Source: JAGPUQ01 sp963708735 (GTDB taxonomy: Bacteria; Pseudomonadota; Gammaproteobacteria; Pseudomonadales; Porticoccaceae). From it: a DNA stretch of 64,000 bases. How positions within the stretch are numbered: the stretch's first letter is position 1; every line of letters begins with the position of its first letter. This document shows positions 1 through 10,548 of the stretch, in pieces. Below the pieces are notes generated by a model. The model ran no database searches. It was not told the DNA's origin and was given only the letters and a program-made list of their open reading frames with translations. Both the position numbers and the translations under genes were made by a program. The DNA lies in assembly GCA_963708735.1 (NCBI GenBank), contig CAVPTW010000010.1, forward strand, positions 82,308 to 146,307, written 5' to 3'.

Positions 1-1
1 G

Positions 2-646
2 CTGGAGCCGGAGTTTGAGCAGCCCTACATGCAGGAACTGCGCGCTTTTTTGCTGGCCGAAAAGCGCGCCGGCAAGGTCATCTATCCCGCCGCCGATAAC
101 TGGTTCGCCGCTTACGACACCACGCCCTTCGAAGCCGTCAAGGTGGTGATTTTGGGGCAGGATCCCTACCACGGTCCGGGCCAGGCCCACGGCCTGTGTT
201 TCTCGGTACTGCCCGGGGTGGCGATCCCGCCGTCGCTGGCCAATATCTACCGCGAACTGGAGAGCGACCTGGGTATCCCGCCGGCCAACCACGGCTGCCT
301 GACGCATTGGGCCGAGCAGGGTGTGCTGCTGCTGAACACCACGCTTACGGTCGAGCACGGCCGCGCCGCTTCCCATCAGAAAAGTGGCTGGGAGACTTTC
401 ACGGACAAGACCATCGCGGCTCTCGATGCCCACCGCGAAGGGATTGTCTTTATCCTCTGGGGCAGTCACGCCCAGCGCAAGGGCGCATTCATCGACACCC
501 GTAAGCATCTGGTGATCCAGTCACCGCATCCCTCGCCGCTGTCCGCCCACCGGGGGTTTTTCGGCAGTCGGCCATTTTCCCGCACCAACGCCTGGTTGGT
601 GGAGCACGGCCAGCCGCCGATCGACTGGCGCCTGCCCCCCGCCTGA
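2..646 (+). CDS. ung: Uracil-DNA glycosylase (5' end outside window)
   Basis: Family 1 uracil-DNA glycosylase, which removes uracil from DNA to start base excision repair. The frame is already open at base 2 (LEPEFEQPY precedes the first visible ATG at 29), and that stretch aligns with the E. coli N-terminal region, so the true start lies upstream of the window and about 20 residues are missing. The water-activating loop GQDPYHG is at residues 52-58 of the visible part. The DNA-intercalating loop HPSPLSAHRGFFG is near the end. No catalytic residue appears to be missing. Confidence 0.97.
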   Translation: MEPEFEQPYMQELRAFLLAEKRAGKVIYPAADNWFAAYDTTPFEAVKVVILGQDPYHGPGQAHGLCFSVLPGVAIPPSLANIYRELESDLGIPPANHGCLTHWAEQGVLLLNTTLTVEHGRAASHQKSGWETFTDKTIAALDAHREGIVFILWGSHAQRKGAFIDTRKHLVIQSPHPSPLSAHRGFFGSRPFSRTNAWLVEHGQPPIDWRLPPA

Positions 647-740
647 AGGGCCGGGTCTGTGGCAATATGGTCCCGGTGGTTTGTGTCAACCACAGACCGG
701 GATGTGATGTCCGGTTTTGCGTGTTACGGAGGAGCGGGCA

Positions 741-1010
741 ATGAGCGCCATGCAAGACGAATTGAAGCAGTTGATGAGCCGACTCAGGGTTCAGCGGGAC
801 GAGTTGCGCGTCAAGTCCCATCTTCTCAAATTAGACCTGCAGGATGAGTGGGAGGCGATGGAAAGGAAGTGGGAGCAACTCAATCAGAAGCTCCAGCGCG
901 CGGAAAAGGAGGGTGCCGAGGCGAGTCGTGAAATTGGCGTTGCCGCAAAGTTACTTGGCGAGGAAATCAAGGCTGGTTACGAGCGGGTCAGCAAGCAGCT
1001 CAAGGGGTGA
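741..1010 (+). CDS. Small charged coiled-coil protein
   Basis: An 89-residue protein of unknown function. I chose ATG 741 because a strong Shine-Dalgarno (GGAGGAGC, 728-735) sits just upstream; a TTG at 717 in the same frame lacks one. The sequence is almost wholly helical and charged, with heptad-like Leu/Ala spacing (QDELKQLMSRLRVQRDELR, then EWEAMERKWEQLNQKLQRAEK), so a coiled coil is likely. It has no signal peptide, membrane segment or cysteine. It stands alone downstream of ung and ends at a convergent hairpin shared with the monooxygenase. I do not recognise the family. Confidence 0.75.
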   Translation: MSAMQDELKQLMSRLRVQRDELRVKSHLLKLDLQDEWEAMERKWEQLNQKLQRAEKEGAEASREIGVAAKLLGEEIKAGYERVSKQLKG

Positions 1011-1082
1011 TGCCGGGATAAACCACGAGTGCTGTCGGTTGCGCAGCGGGAATCGGTTGCCAGTCTCATGCGAGGTCTGCTG

Positions 1083-1118
1083 CGACAGGACCAACGCCTC
1101 ATGGCGTTGACCCTGTCG
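1083..1118. terminator. Bidirectional hairpin between convergent genes
   Basis: Two 7-bp arms (CGACAGG/CCTGTCG and CAACGCC/GGCGTTG) separated by a 2-base mismatch close on a TCAT loop. The hairpin lies between the stop of the coiled-coil gene and the stop of the minus-strand monooxygenase. The following T-tract is poor, so function as a terminator is inferred from position and stem strength. Confidence 0.55.
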
Positions 1119-1134
1119 TTATCGGCTTTCGTTG

Positions 1135-2679
1135 CTATTTCGAATCGAAAATATAGTTGTTCATGCTGAAGAACCGACTGGTCAGCCAGTGCACGAAGCC
1201 CAGCGTCGGGCGGATGGTCGGGCTGTCGCCATGGCGGTCGAAATAATAACTGTTCGAGGTCGCGCAGTTGCCGGCCTTGAAGATGGTGAGCTTGGTGCGC
1301 GACTGTACTTTCTGGAAATTGGCATCGTTGGCCGATTTCTTGATCTCGATGTAGTTGGCGTGGCGTTTCTTGGCCGCTTTCAGGCAGCGCACCAAGTGCT
1401 TGGACTGGGTGTCGATCATGCCAAACCAGGAGGCGGTGCAGACGCTGTACGGACCAAACATCAGGAAGAAGTTGGGGAAATTCGGCACTGTTGAGCCTTC
1501 AAACGCCTGATAGCGGTTTTCTTCCCAGAAATCGCTGATGTCGAGACCGTTCTTGCCCACCAGCTTGTAAGTGGGCACGCTGCCTTTCTGGAATACCTCG
1601 AAGCCGGTCGCGCAGATCAGGGTATCGATCTCGCGCACCGTGCCGTCCTTGGTGACGATGGCGTTTTCGGTGATGTGGTCGATCGGGTTGGTAACCAGGG
1701 AGGCGTTCTCGCGGTTGAACACCGGATAAAACTTGCTGGTGAAACTCGGGCGCTTGCAGCCGAAATCGTAAGTGGGAATCAGGGCTTCCTGGGTCGCGGG
1801 ATCCTTGACCTGGTTGCGGATGTGATTGATGCAGATGCGCTCCAGCTTCTTGCCGACAAAGCCGAAGTACTTGTTGAACACCAGCAGGTTGATCATGATG
1901 ATGTCGGTAAAGAAGATGACCATGAGCCGCGCCAGCCGTTGCAGGCCGGGTATCTTCGCGAACGCCGCCTGCCAGCGCGGGCTGAAGGGTATTTCCTTTT
2001 TCGGCAACAGCCAGATCGCCGTGCGCTGATACACGTCGATGGATTTCACCTTGTCGGCGATCTCGGGTACGGCCTGAATGCCGGTGGCGCCCGTGCCGAT
2101 GAAGCCCACGCGCTTGCCGGTGAGATCGTAGGAGTGATCCCAGCGGCCGGTGTGCATGACCTTGCCCTTGAACTTCTCGATGCCCTCGATGACGGGCAGT
2201 TTCGGAATGGTCAGGAAGCCGGTTGCGCTCACCAGGTAACGCGAGGTGAAAGTCTCGCCGGACTTGGTGCGGGTTACCCAGACATTGCGCTGCTCGTCGT
2301 AGGTGGCGTCGGCCACTTCCATGTTGTAACGCATGTGGGGACGCACGCCGTATTTGGTCACGCAGTGATCCACATAGGCTTTCATTTCCGGGCCGGGCGC
2401 GTACAGGCTTGACCAGAAGGGGTTCTGCTCGAAGGAAAACGAATAACTCAGCGAGGGGATGTCGACCGTCAGACCGGGATAGGTGTTGTCCTGCCAGGTG
2501 CCGCCGGCGTCGATGCCTTTCTCGAGGATGACGAAATCCCCCAGGCCTTCCCGGATCAGGCGAATGGCGGCGCCGATACCCGACAGGCCGGCGCCGATGA
2601 TGACGGTCTCGAAGTCGACCTCCCGCTTGATTCTTTGCGGGGGGTAATCAAACACATGGCTCAACGCTGCTTCGGTCAT
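1135..2679 (-). CDS. Flavin-containing / Baeyer-Villiger-type monooxygenase
   Basis: A 514-residue FAD- and NADPH-dependent oxygenase expected to insert oxygen next to a ketone carbonyl or oxygenate a heteroatom. The FAD Rossmann motif GAGLSG is at 29-34, the Baeyer-Villiger-like fingerprint FKGKVMHTGRWD at 170-181, and the NADPH motif GTGATG at 195-200. I chose ATG 2679 because it leaves a normal short N-terminus; the longer open frame adds 28 residues with no homology. The fingerprint ends WD rather than WP, as in many uncharacterised relatives. It is convergent with the small upstream gene. Substrate cannot be assigned from sequence. A second, longer family member lies 680 bases away on the same strand. 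Confidence 0.9.
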   Translation of the reverse strand: MTEAALSHVFDYPPQRIKREVDFETVIIGAGLSGIGAAIRLIREGLGDFVILEKGIDAGGTWQDNTYPGLTVDIPSLSYSFSFEQNPFWSSLYAPGPEMKAYVDHCVTKYGVRPHMRYNMEVADATYDEQRNVWVTRTKSGETFTSRYLVSATGFLTIPKLPVIEGIEKFKGKVMHTGRWDHSYDLTGKRVGFIGTGATGIQAVPEIADKVKSIDVYQRTAIWLLPKKEIPFSPRWQAAFAKIPGLQRLARLMVIFFTDIIMINLLVFNKYFGFVGKKLERICINHIRNQVKDPATQEALIPTYDFGCKRPSFTSKFYPVFNRENASLVTNPIDHITENAIVTKDGTVREIDTLICATGFEVFQKGSVPTYKLVGKNGLDISDFWEENRYQAFEGSTVPNFPNFFLMFGPYSVCTASWFGMIDTQSKHLVRCLKAAKKRHANYIEIKKSANDANFQKVQSRTKLTIFKAGNCATSNSYYFDRHGDSPTIRPTLGFVHWLTSRFFSMNNYIFDSK

Positions 2680-2993
2680 AAAGGGCCTCTTGGCAAGAAT
2701 GGGAGTGGTAAAGGAGCGACGGAGACATTTTGGACTATAACCGGTCCGCTTGTCGTACCGCATTGCAAACGTATATGACCGGTGAGTTTACCATCCGCCG
2801 GTGCGGGTGGTTTCCGGGCGCCAGCGGTATTGATGTTGCGCGAGTGCCGCTTGCCGCGGTCTCTTGACACCCGCCGTGCGACTGACTAGCTTCGGTGCCA
2901 TTGGTCGCTCGCGCTCAGGTGTTGCCTGGCGCTCTCGGGGGGCACCACGCAAGCGTCCAAATCGAAAAATAATCCGTATATTGGGAGGACGAT

Positions 2994-3194
2994 ATGTCGA
3001 CTGCCGACCTGCAGGGCACCCTGAACGCGCTCGGTGAAGGGCAATCCTGGACCATCAGCCGGGAAGAGTTTCGCAATGCCTGCGACCCGGATGACAAGGT
3101 GGTGTATCTGACGATTGCGCGGCGGATGGCGCACGCCCGCAAATACTACGTCACCATCAATGAAGATACTTTGGTATTCGAGCCCCGCCCCTGA
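2994..3194 (+). CDS. Small conserved hypothetical protein
   Basis: A 66-residue soluble protein starting at ATG 2994 behind a clear GGAGG Shine-Dalgarno (2984-2988). It has no signal peptide or membrane segment. The sequence (WTISREEFRNACDPDDK, then RRMAHARKYYVTINED) suggests a compact mixed fold, but I cannot name a domain. It is the only plus-strand gene between two minus-strand monooxygenases, so it is not co-transcribed with either; a role with them is speculation. Confidence 0.7.
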   Translation: MSTADLQGTLNALGEGQSWTISREEFRNACDPDDKVVYLTIARRMAHARKYYVTINEDTLVFEPRP

Positions 3195-3300
3195 CCGGTA
3201 GCGGCGCCGGGCAGCGCGCCCGCATTCGGGCTGCTCCGATCGGCCCGGGCGGCAAGGCCGCAGCTAGCGATTATGCGACGGCGCCTTCGGCGAAAGGCAA

Positions 3301-3329
3301 GGCCCCGCAGCGCCTGACGCTGCGGGGCC
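3301..3329. terminator. Strong hairpin terminator, convergent genes
   Basis: A perfect 12-bp stem (GGCCCCGCAGCG / CGCTGCGGGGCC) closes a 5-base loop. It lies between the small plus-strand gene and the end of the minus-strand BVMO gene, so it can serve both. Flanking T-tracts are short on each strand (GGGGTTT on plus; TTGCCTTT on minus). Confidence 0.75.
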
Positions 3330-3360
3330 TCGTTGGGGTTTGCCGTTCGGTGCGAACCGT

Positions 3361-5148
<1,788 letters not shown>

Positions 5149-5435
5149 GGTAATAACCTCGATGGGTAGTGGTTGTGGATTGCTGATGATTGTTGAAAGT
5201 CGAGTATCGGGCCACCCGTGAATCGCTGCGGGGAAAGACGCGCAGGTTTCGTACGGAGACACGCGAATGAATGCTGGTTTCAAGTATAGTCGGCAAGTCT
5301 GGGCATTGCCTAATGCGCGCGCCATTGGTGAAGACCGCGTGAACACATGGAGCGTGAACATGTGAAGCCAAAACCCGTGGAACCAGAACACTTGGGAGCA
5401 GAACCTATCATGCCAAACCCAAGCGGTGCGGCACC
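5149..5435. other. Gene-free interval upstream of BVMO
   Basis: 287 bases between the BVMO start and the IS target duplication. No coding frame is convincing. A TATACT box occurs on the minus strand at 5283-5288 but has no acceptable -35 partner. The motif GTGCGGCACC lies at 5426-5435 and again at 7014-7023 on the far side of the IS, so it was a close direct repeat about 18 bases apart before the insertion. Confidence 0.5.
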
Positions 5436-5439
5436 CTAG

Positions 5440-7001
5440 CAGCCTGTCGGACTTAACCTCACGGCCATTGGATTCCGTGGGGGATATTGTGGATTTGCAC
5501 CACTGAGGTGCATGTTTTGGCCGATTTCGCCGCCATTTTCGCTGAACCGAGCATGCTTGCCCCGCTTTCAGGCCATTCGGACGGATTTGGGCTGCAACAC
5601 GGCCATGCGTTTCAAGTTCCACGCCAGGCAAACCAGCGTCCATTCGTGGCCAACATTGGCCAGGCCGCGTAGCAGAAACTGGCGGAAGGCCATCACCGAC
5701 TTGATGATGCCGAATACCGGCTCCACTGTCTGCTTGCGCAGCGCATAGGCCGCCCGCCCGGCCTGGGTCTTGAGGGTGTGCTTCATCTGATCGACCGGGT
5801 TGTCGGCCGGTAGCGCCGCAGGCTCTTCAAAACGATCGCGCCAGGCCGGGTGGTGCGCATCGCGACCCACCGCCATCAGCGGTTCGATCCCGGCATCATG
5901 GCAGGCCTTGACGTTCTTCGCGCTGCAGTAGCCCGTGTCTGCCAACAGCTGATCCGGCTGGCGCAATCCATCGGGCAGGCGCTGCAGCGCCGCCAGCGTC
6001 GGCGCCACCTGCTCCTTGTCGTTGCCGGCCTGAGTGATGTGTGGGACCAGGATCAGCATCGATTCGGTGTCGACCGCAGCCTGCGCGTTGTAGCACTGAT
6101 CGAATCCGCCGCTCGACACCTTCATGATGCGTGAGTCTTCGTCGGTCAGATTGACCTGATCGTCCGCGCGCGGGCCGGTTTGTGGCGGCGCCGGCGGCTT
6201 GCCGCCGGGCTTCTTGCCGGTCGCCTTTTGCTTCGCCTCGCGCTCGGCCAGCTTGGCCTGGTACTCGGCCTGCGCCCTTTCGTCACGCGCCTGGGCGCGC
6301 TCTTCGATGACCGCCTTGGCTCGCGCGATCGCGGCCAGGCGATCCTCGCGCCGCTGGATCTCGTCGGGCAGGCTGACGCCATCGGGAACCGTGCTCTGAT
6401 CCGCCGCTTCGGCCAGCGCCAGCATCTCCTGCACTTCGGCCTTGAGCTGCGCTTCGATCTTCTCGGCGTACCCATACGACAAGGCGCTGTGCCGCGAGGC
6501 GTTGGCGTGGACCTTGGTGCCGTCCAGGCTCACCGTGCCAAATCGCGAGAGCTGGTTTTCCCGGGCCACCTGCAGCACTTGCACGAAAATCGCCGCAAAC
6601 TGCTCGCCGAAGCGCCGGCGAAAGTGCGACAGCGTGTCGTGGTCCGGGTGCTGGTCGCAGGCGATGAAACGAAACGCCAGCGAATCGTAGGTCGCACGCT
6701 CGATCTTGCGGCTTGAGTGAGTGCCGGTGGCGTAGCCGTAAATCAACAGCGAGAGCAGCAGCGCCGGGTGGTAGGCCTCACTGCCGCGACCGGCGTAAGC
6801 GCGCTCAAACGCCGACAGGTCCAGCCCTTCGACCACATCCACCACGTACCGCGCCAAGTGTGACTCCGGCAACCAGTCCTGCACCGAAGGGGGAAGAAGG
6901 TAGTCGGTCTGACGATCAATGGGGCGAAATCGGCTCATGTCATCGGGTGTTTCGGAAGGTGTGCAATTTTAACCCGAAGGGTGGGAAAGTCCGACAGGCT
7001 G
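5440..7001 (-). mobile_element. IS1182-family insertion sequence, complete
   Basis: A 1562-bp element bounded by 15-bp perfect terminal inverted repeats, CAGCCTGTCGGACTT at 5440-5454 and its complement at 6987-7001. It is flanked by a 4-bp CTAG target duplication (5436-5439 and 7002-7005), a palindromic target typical of this family. It carries one transposase gene with an intact frame, so it may still be mobile. It does not interrupt a recognisable gene; it separates the BVMO from a toxin-antitoxin pair. Confidence 0.92.
5568..6938 (-). CDS. IS1182-family DDE transposase
   Basis: A 456-residue cut-and-paste transposase. The N-terminus (MSRFRPIDRQTDYLLPPSVQ) and the following DUF772-type helical region are diagnostic of IS1182. 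The DDE core follows with VSLDGTKVHANAS (first Asp, about residue 140) and LADTGYCSAKN (second Asp). A Glu lies in the TVEPVFGIIKSVMAFRQF block near the C-terminus. The middle carries an Arg/Glu/Ala-rich coiled-coil insertion (about 195-245), normal for the family. The frame is uninterrupted. Confidence 0.93.
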   Translation of the reverse strand: MSRFRPIDRQTDYLLPPSVQDWLPESHLARYVVDVVEGLDLSAFERAYAGRGSEAYHPALLLSLLIYGYATGTHSSRKIERATYDSLAFRFIACDQHPDHDTLSHFRRRFGEQFAAIFVQVLQVARENQLSRFGTVSLDGTKVHANASRHSALSYGYAEKIEAQLKAEVQEMLALAEAADQSTVPDGVSLPDEIQRREDRLAAIARAKAVIEERAQARDERAQAEYQAKLAEREAKQKATGKKPGGKPPAPPQTGPRADDQVNLTDEDSRIMKVSSGGFDQCYNAQAAVDTESMLILVPHITQAGNDKEQVAPTLAALQRLPDGLRQPDQLLADTGYCSAKNVKACHDAGIEPLMAVGRDAHHPAWRDRFEEPAALPADNPVDQMKHTLKTQAGRAAYALRKQTVEPVFGIIKSVMAFRQFLLRGLANVGHEWTLVCLAWNLKRMAVLQPKSVRMA

Positions 7002-7132
7002 CTAGACGGAACCGTGCGGCACCACCAAGCCACTTTGAGGGGACAACCCTTAATGCGGTAGATGGCGCACCTGAGTGAACCGGAATACACTGGCACTGCT
7101 TGATACGCCATGGTGCTGGCTGAGGTAGGGAC

Positions 7133-7378
7133 ATGGGCGGAAACGTGATTATTGTGAAAGCCGCGCGCGACCAAGAGGCGGGGGTGTGGTTTGTCGAATC
7201 AAGCGACGTGCCCGGCCTGAATCTGGAAGCTGATTCCTTGGAGGGACTTGCCGCGCAACTCCCCGGGGCAATCCTGGACCTGCTGGAAGCGGGTGGCGGA
7301 CTCGGTGACGGCGGTTACGACGTGCCTGTCGAACTGATCGCGCACGCCAGCACCCGCGTTCGCCTTACGGCCGCGTGA
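7133..7378 (+). CDS. hicB: HicB-like antitoxin (DUF1902)
   Basis: An 81-residue protein with the HicB-type partial RNase H-like fold: a strand start (NVIIVKAARDQEAGVWFVESSDVPGL), then the conserved helix LEGLAAQLPGAILDLLE. It is expected to bind and neutralise the downstream HicA-type toxin and to repress the operon. ATG 7133 has GAGG about 10 bases upstream. It overlaps the next gene by four bases (GTGA), the usual coupling for such pairs. It has no obvious DNA-binding tail, so autoregulation may depend on the complex. It sits 128 bases from an IS end. Confidence 0.78.
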   Translation: MGGNVIIVKAARDQEAGVWFVESSDVPGLNLEADSLEGLAAQLPGAILDLLEAGGGLGDGGYDVPVELIAHASTRVRLTAA

Positions 7379-7569
7379 ATGATTACGGAAAGCCAGTCCG
7401 CGAAATCCTGAAGGAGAATGGCTGCACGCGTCTCCGGCTGGGACGCGGTGACCATGAAGTGTGGTGCAGCCCGCACACCCCCAACCCCTTTACCGTCCCC
7501 GTCAAGATCAAGTCGCGCCACACGGCGAACGGCATCCTCAAGGGCGCTGGGCTGCCAAAGGCGTTCTGA
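7375..7569 (+). CDS. hicA: HicA-type mRNA interferase toxin
   Basis: A 64-residue toxin of the HicA/YcfA dsRNA-binding-like family, which cleaves mRNA when its antitoxin is lost. The catalytic His is in GDHEVW (His27). The closing helix SRHTANGILKGAG matches the family's conserved end. It starts at GTG 7375, overlapping the antitoxin stop by four bases; the nearby ATG at 7379 is in another frame. Length is typical. Antitoxin-first order is the reverse of E. coli hicAB but common for DUF1902 pairs. Confidence 0.8.
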   Translation: MNDYGKPVREILKENGCTRLRLGRGDHEVWCSPHTPNPFTVPVKIKSRHTANGILKGAGLPKAF

Positions 7570-7701
7570 GCGCGCGCCACCCAGGTTACTACTGCCGCCC
7601 TCTACCAGCCGCGCAGCGCTTTCTATCACTTGGCGTATTGTGGGGAAGGAAGTGGGAATTTTGCTAAACAGGCTTGTAACGCATTGTTTTACATAGAAAG
7701 G

Positions 7702-7788
7702 TGGTGCCCAGGAGAGGACTTGAACCTCCACGACCGTAAGGCCACTAGCACCTGAAGCTAGCGTGTCTACCAATTTCACCACCTGGGC
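7702..7788 (-). tRNA. tRNA-Leu (CAG anticodon)
   Basis: An 87-base class II tRNA on the minus strand, from GCCCAGG at its 5' end to an encoded CCA. The anticodon stem CTAGC/GCTAG encloses the loop TTCAGGT, giving anticodon CAG, which reads CUG, the dominant Leu codon in this GC-rich genome. It has the long variable arm of tRNA-Leu, and the T-arm contains GGTTCAAGTCC. Confidence 0.97.
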
Positions 7789-7828
7789 GCGGACCGAGTC
7801 CAATGTTGGACGCCGGCGCGGGAGCAGC

Positions 7829-7857
7829 ACTCTACGTATCGCCCTCAACCTTGTCAA
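7829..7857 (-). promoter_or_regulatory. Sigma-70 promoter of tRNA-Leu(CAG)
   Basis: On the minus strand a perfect -35 (TTGACA, 7852-7857) and a -10 (TAGAGT, 7829-7834) are 17 bases apart. The region just after the -10 is GC-rich, as in stringently controlled stable-RNA promoters. The tRNA 5' end follows about 35 bases after the expected start site. It is divergent from rnr. Confidence 0.8.
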
Positions 7858-7943
7858 TCCGTCATACTGCCGTGGAGCAGGCCGGTGACCGGAACCTTCC
7901 GGCGCGGGTGTCTGCACCGAATCAATGAGCCATGATCTGACCT

Positions 7944-10397
7944 ATGCGGAACAAACACCTCAAGAATGACCCTCAAGCGGAGCGGGAAGCGGCGCGCTAC
8001 GAAAAGCCCATTCCCAGCCGCGAATACATCCTGCAGTTGTTGGCGGACAGTGTGGGACCGCTCAACCAGGCTGAGTTGAGCCGTGAACTCGGCCTCAAGG
8101 ACGACGAGCAGATCGAGGCACTGCGACGCCGTCTGGGTGCCATGGTTCGCGATGGACAGATCGTCGAGAACCGCTCCGGCGGCTATGGCGCGCTGGACAA
8201 GATGAACCTGATCAAGGGCCGCGTCACGGGTCATCCCGAGGGCTATGGTTTCGTGGTGGCCGGCGGCGGTCAGGCGGATATCTTTCTGTCCAGCCGCCAG
8301 ATGCGGCGGGTGCTGGCGGGCGATCAGGTGCTGGTGCGGATTTCGGGCTTCGACCGTCGCGGTCGTCCCGAAGGTTCCATCGTGGAAGTGCTGGAACACG
8401 GCACGCGGGAACTGGTGGGGCGTTATTTCACCGAGGGCGGCATCCATTTTGTGCGGCCGGACAACCCCGGGATCAGTCAGGACGTGTTGATCACGCCGGG
8501 CGGCACTGGCGGTGCCCGGGCCGGTCAGATGGTGCTGGTGGAAATTACCCGGCAGCCGTCCCGCGAGGGTCAGCCCGCGGGCCGCATTTCACGGGTGCTC
8601 GGCGATCATCTGGCGCCGGGCATGGAAATCGAAGTCGCGATCCACAACTTCGGTCTGCCCCAGGCCTGGCCGGAGGCGGTCGCCGCCCAGGTCGGCAAGT
8701 TGCCGGAGCGGGTGGAACGCGCCCATTTGCGGGGGCGGGTCGATCTGCGCGAACTGGCGCTGGTCACCATCGACGGCGAGGATGCTCGGGACTTCGACGA
8801 CGCCGTCTACTGCGAGCGCCTCAGGTTTGGCGGCTGGCGCCTGCTGGTGGCGATCGCGGACGTCGCCCACTATGTGCCGGCGGGATCCGCACTGGATCGG
8901 GAAGCCTACCAGCGCGGCAATTCGGTCTATTTCCCCGGGCATGTGGTGCCGATGCTGCCGGAGCAGCTTTCCAACGGACTGTGCTCGCTGAATCCGGAGG
9001 TGGATCGCCTGTGCATGGTGTGCGAGATACGCATCGACCGGAAGGGCGTGGTCAAGCGCTTCGAATTTTATGAAGCCGTGATGCATTCCCGAGCGCGGCT
9101 GACCTACACCCAGGTGGCCGCCATGATCGCCCAGAAGGACGATCCCGAGAGCGGCGTGCGCGGCCAGTTCCGCGCCATTCTGCCTCACATTGACGAACTG
9201 CATCGCCTCTATCAAGCCCTGCGCGAGGCGCGCGAGCGTCGCGGGGCCATCGACTTCGAATCCGGCGAGACCCGCATCCTGTTCAATGCGGAGCGCAAAA
9301 TCGAACGTATCGTGCCGGCCGAACGCACCGAAGCGCACCGCCTGATCGAGGAATGCATGCTGTGCGCCAATGTGTGCACGGCCCAGCTCCTGGAGAAGAG
9401 CAAGCTGCCGGTGCTGTACCGGGTCCACGATGGCCCCCAGGCGGAGAAGCTCGCCAATCTGCGGGAGTTTCTCGGCGAGCTGGGCCTGGGTCTGCCGGGT
9501 GGCGACGAACCCACGCCGGAGGATTTCCAGGCGGTGCTCAAGAAGGTCGCGGGCCGCCCCGATGCCTCGATCATCCAGTCGGTGATGCTGCGCTCAATGC
9601 GACAGGCGCGCTATCAGCCGGAAAACATTGGGCACTTCGGTCTGAATTATCCCGCCTATACCCATTTCACCTCGCCGATTCGCCGTTATCCCGATCTCCT
9701 GGTGCACCGCGCGATCCGCGTGCTGCTGTGGAGCAAGGGCCGCAACAAGCAGCTGCGCCGGCATGCGGACGCACCCAAGGTGCCATTGTCGCAAAGCTAT
9801 CCCTACGATGCGGCAGCCATGGAGGAGGCGGGCGTACAATGCTCGATGACCGAGCGCCGCGCCGACGACGCGACGCGCAGTGTGGTGCATTGGCTCAAGT
9901 GCGAGTACCTGCTCGAACACGTCGCTGATGAATTTGCCGGTGTGGTGGTGGGCGTCACCAGCTTCGGCCTGTTCGTGGAGCTGGAAGAGCTCTATGTCGA
10001 GGGGCTGATCCACATCACCGGCCTGCCCAAGGATTATTACCACCACGAGCCTGCGCACCATCGCCTCGTCGGTGAGCGCACCCGGCGGGTGTTCCGGCTG
10101 GGCGACCGGCTGCGGGTCCGGGTAGCGCGGGTAAATCTGGACGAACGCAAGGTCGATTTCGATCTGGTCGATGGCGTCGGGCGGCGCCCGGGGCGGGAGC
10201 CGGAAGTATCCCCGACGGCGCGCAAACTCGCGGCTCAGCACACGGAGGAGCAGCGTCGCAAAGGCGGGCGCAAGGGAAAGTCCAGGCAACCGGCGGTGGC
10301 AGCCGCGAAGCCGGCGCGCGGCGGACGCGGTGACACGAAACCGCCCGATGACACGCCGGCCGCGGGCGCGCGGCGACCCGGACGGCGTCGGCGCTGA
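7944..10397 (+). CDS. rnr: Ribonuclease R
   Basis: An 817-residue 3'-to-5' exoribonuclease of the RNase II family, which degrades structured RNA and takes part in rRNA and tmRNA-linked quality control. Order: N-terminal winged helix (about 25-88), two cold-shock/OB domains (about 92-240), the RNB catalytic domain starting with TIDGEDARDFDDA (about 275-287, metal-binding aspartates present), an S1 domain (about 645-727), and a basic Lys/Arg/Gly-rich tail (about 730-817). Length is normal. In relatives rlmB follows directly; here a lactonase-like gene lies between. Confidence 0.97.
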   Translation: MRNKHLKNDPQAEREAARYEKPIPSREYILQLLADSVGPLNQAELSRELGLKDDEQIEALRRRLGAMVRDGQIVENRSGGYGALDKMNLIKGRVTGHPEGYGFVVAGGGQADIFLSSRQMRRVLAGDQVLVRISGFDRRGRPEGSIVEVLEHGTRELVGRYFTEGGIHFVRPDNPGISQDVLITPGGTGGARAGQMVLVEITRQPSREGQPAGRISRVLGDHLAPGMEIEVAIHNFGLPQAWPEAVAAQVGKLPERVERAHLRGRVDLRELALVTIDGEDARDFDDAVYCERLRFGGWRLLVAIADVAHYVPAGSALDREAYQRGNSVYFPGHVVPMLPEQLSNGLCSLNPEVDRLCMVCEIRIDRKGVVKRFEFYEAVMHSRARLTYTQVAAMIAQKDDPESGVRGQFRAILPHIDELHRLYQALREARERRGAIDFESGETRILFNAERKIERIVPAERTEAHRLIEECMLCANVCTAQLLEKSKLPVLYRVHDGPQAEKLANLREFLGELGLGLPGGDEPTPEDFQAVLKKVAGRPDASIIQSVMLRSMRQARYQPENIGHFGLNYPAYTHFTSPIRRYPDLLVHRAIRVLLWSKGRNKQLRRHADAPKVPLSQSYPYDAAAMEEAGVQCSMTERRADDATRSVVHWLKCEYLLEHVADEFAGVVVGVTSFGLFVELEELYVEGLIHITGLPKDYYHHEPAHHRLVGERTRRVFRLGDRLRVRVARVNLDERKVDFDLVDGVGRRPGREPEVSPTARKLAAQHTEEQRRKGGRKGKSRQPAVAAAKPARGGRGDTKPPDDTPAAGARRPGRRRR

Positions 10398-10453
10398 TCC
10401 GCATGTATCACCGGGATCCATGGCGCTGGGTGGCTGGCGTCGGGACAAGGTGT

Positions 10454-10481
10454 TTGATCCACAAGGTGTGCGGCGTATAGT
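10454..10481 (+). promoter_or_regulatory. Promoter of the strictosidine-synthase-like gene
   Basis: TTGATC (10454-10459) and TATAGT (10476-10481) are spaced by 16 bases, giving a good sigma-70 promoter. It gives the following gene its own start between rnr and rlmB. The expected start site (about 10488) falls in the centre of a palindrome. Confidence 0.65.
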
Positions 10482-10511
10482 CGACCGGCCGGTCGCACGG
10501 CACCGCCGTGC
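10482..10511. promoter_or_regulatory. Palindrome at transcription start plus adjacent hairpin
   Basis: A perfect 14-bp palindrome, CGACCGGCCGGTCG (10482-10495), starts right after the -10 box and would cover the transcription start. It overlaps a second inverted repeat, GCACGGC-ACC-GCCGTGC (10495-10511), in the leader. The placement suits a repressor operator, but no regulator gene is adjacent and the binding protein is unknown. Confidence 0.5.
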
Positions 10512-10548
10512 AGGCCGAATAACAATAAAGCGGTCGTGGAGAGCTACC

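Noticed and set aside
654..698. Inverted repeat GGTCTGTGG / CCACAGACC after ung
   Set aside because: The loop is 27 bases and no T-tract follows, so I do not call it a terminator.
5283..5288. TATACT box as BVMO promoter
   Set aside because: No -35 match at 16-18 bases; too weak to annotate as a promoter.
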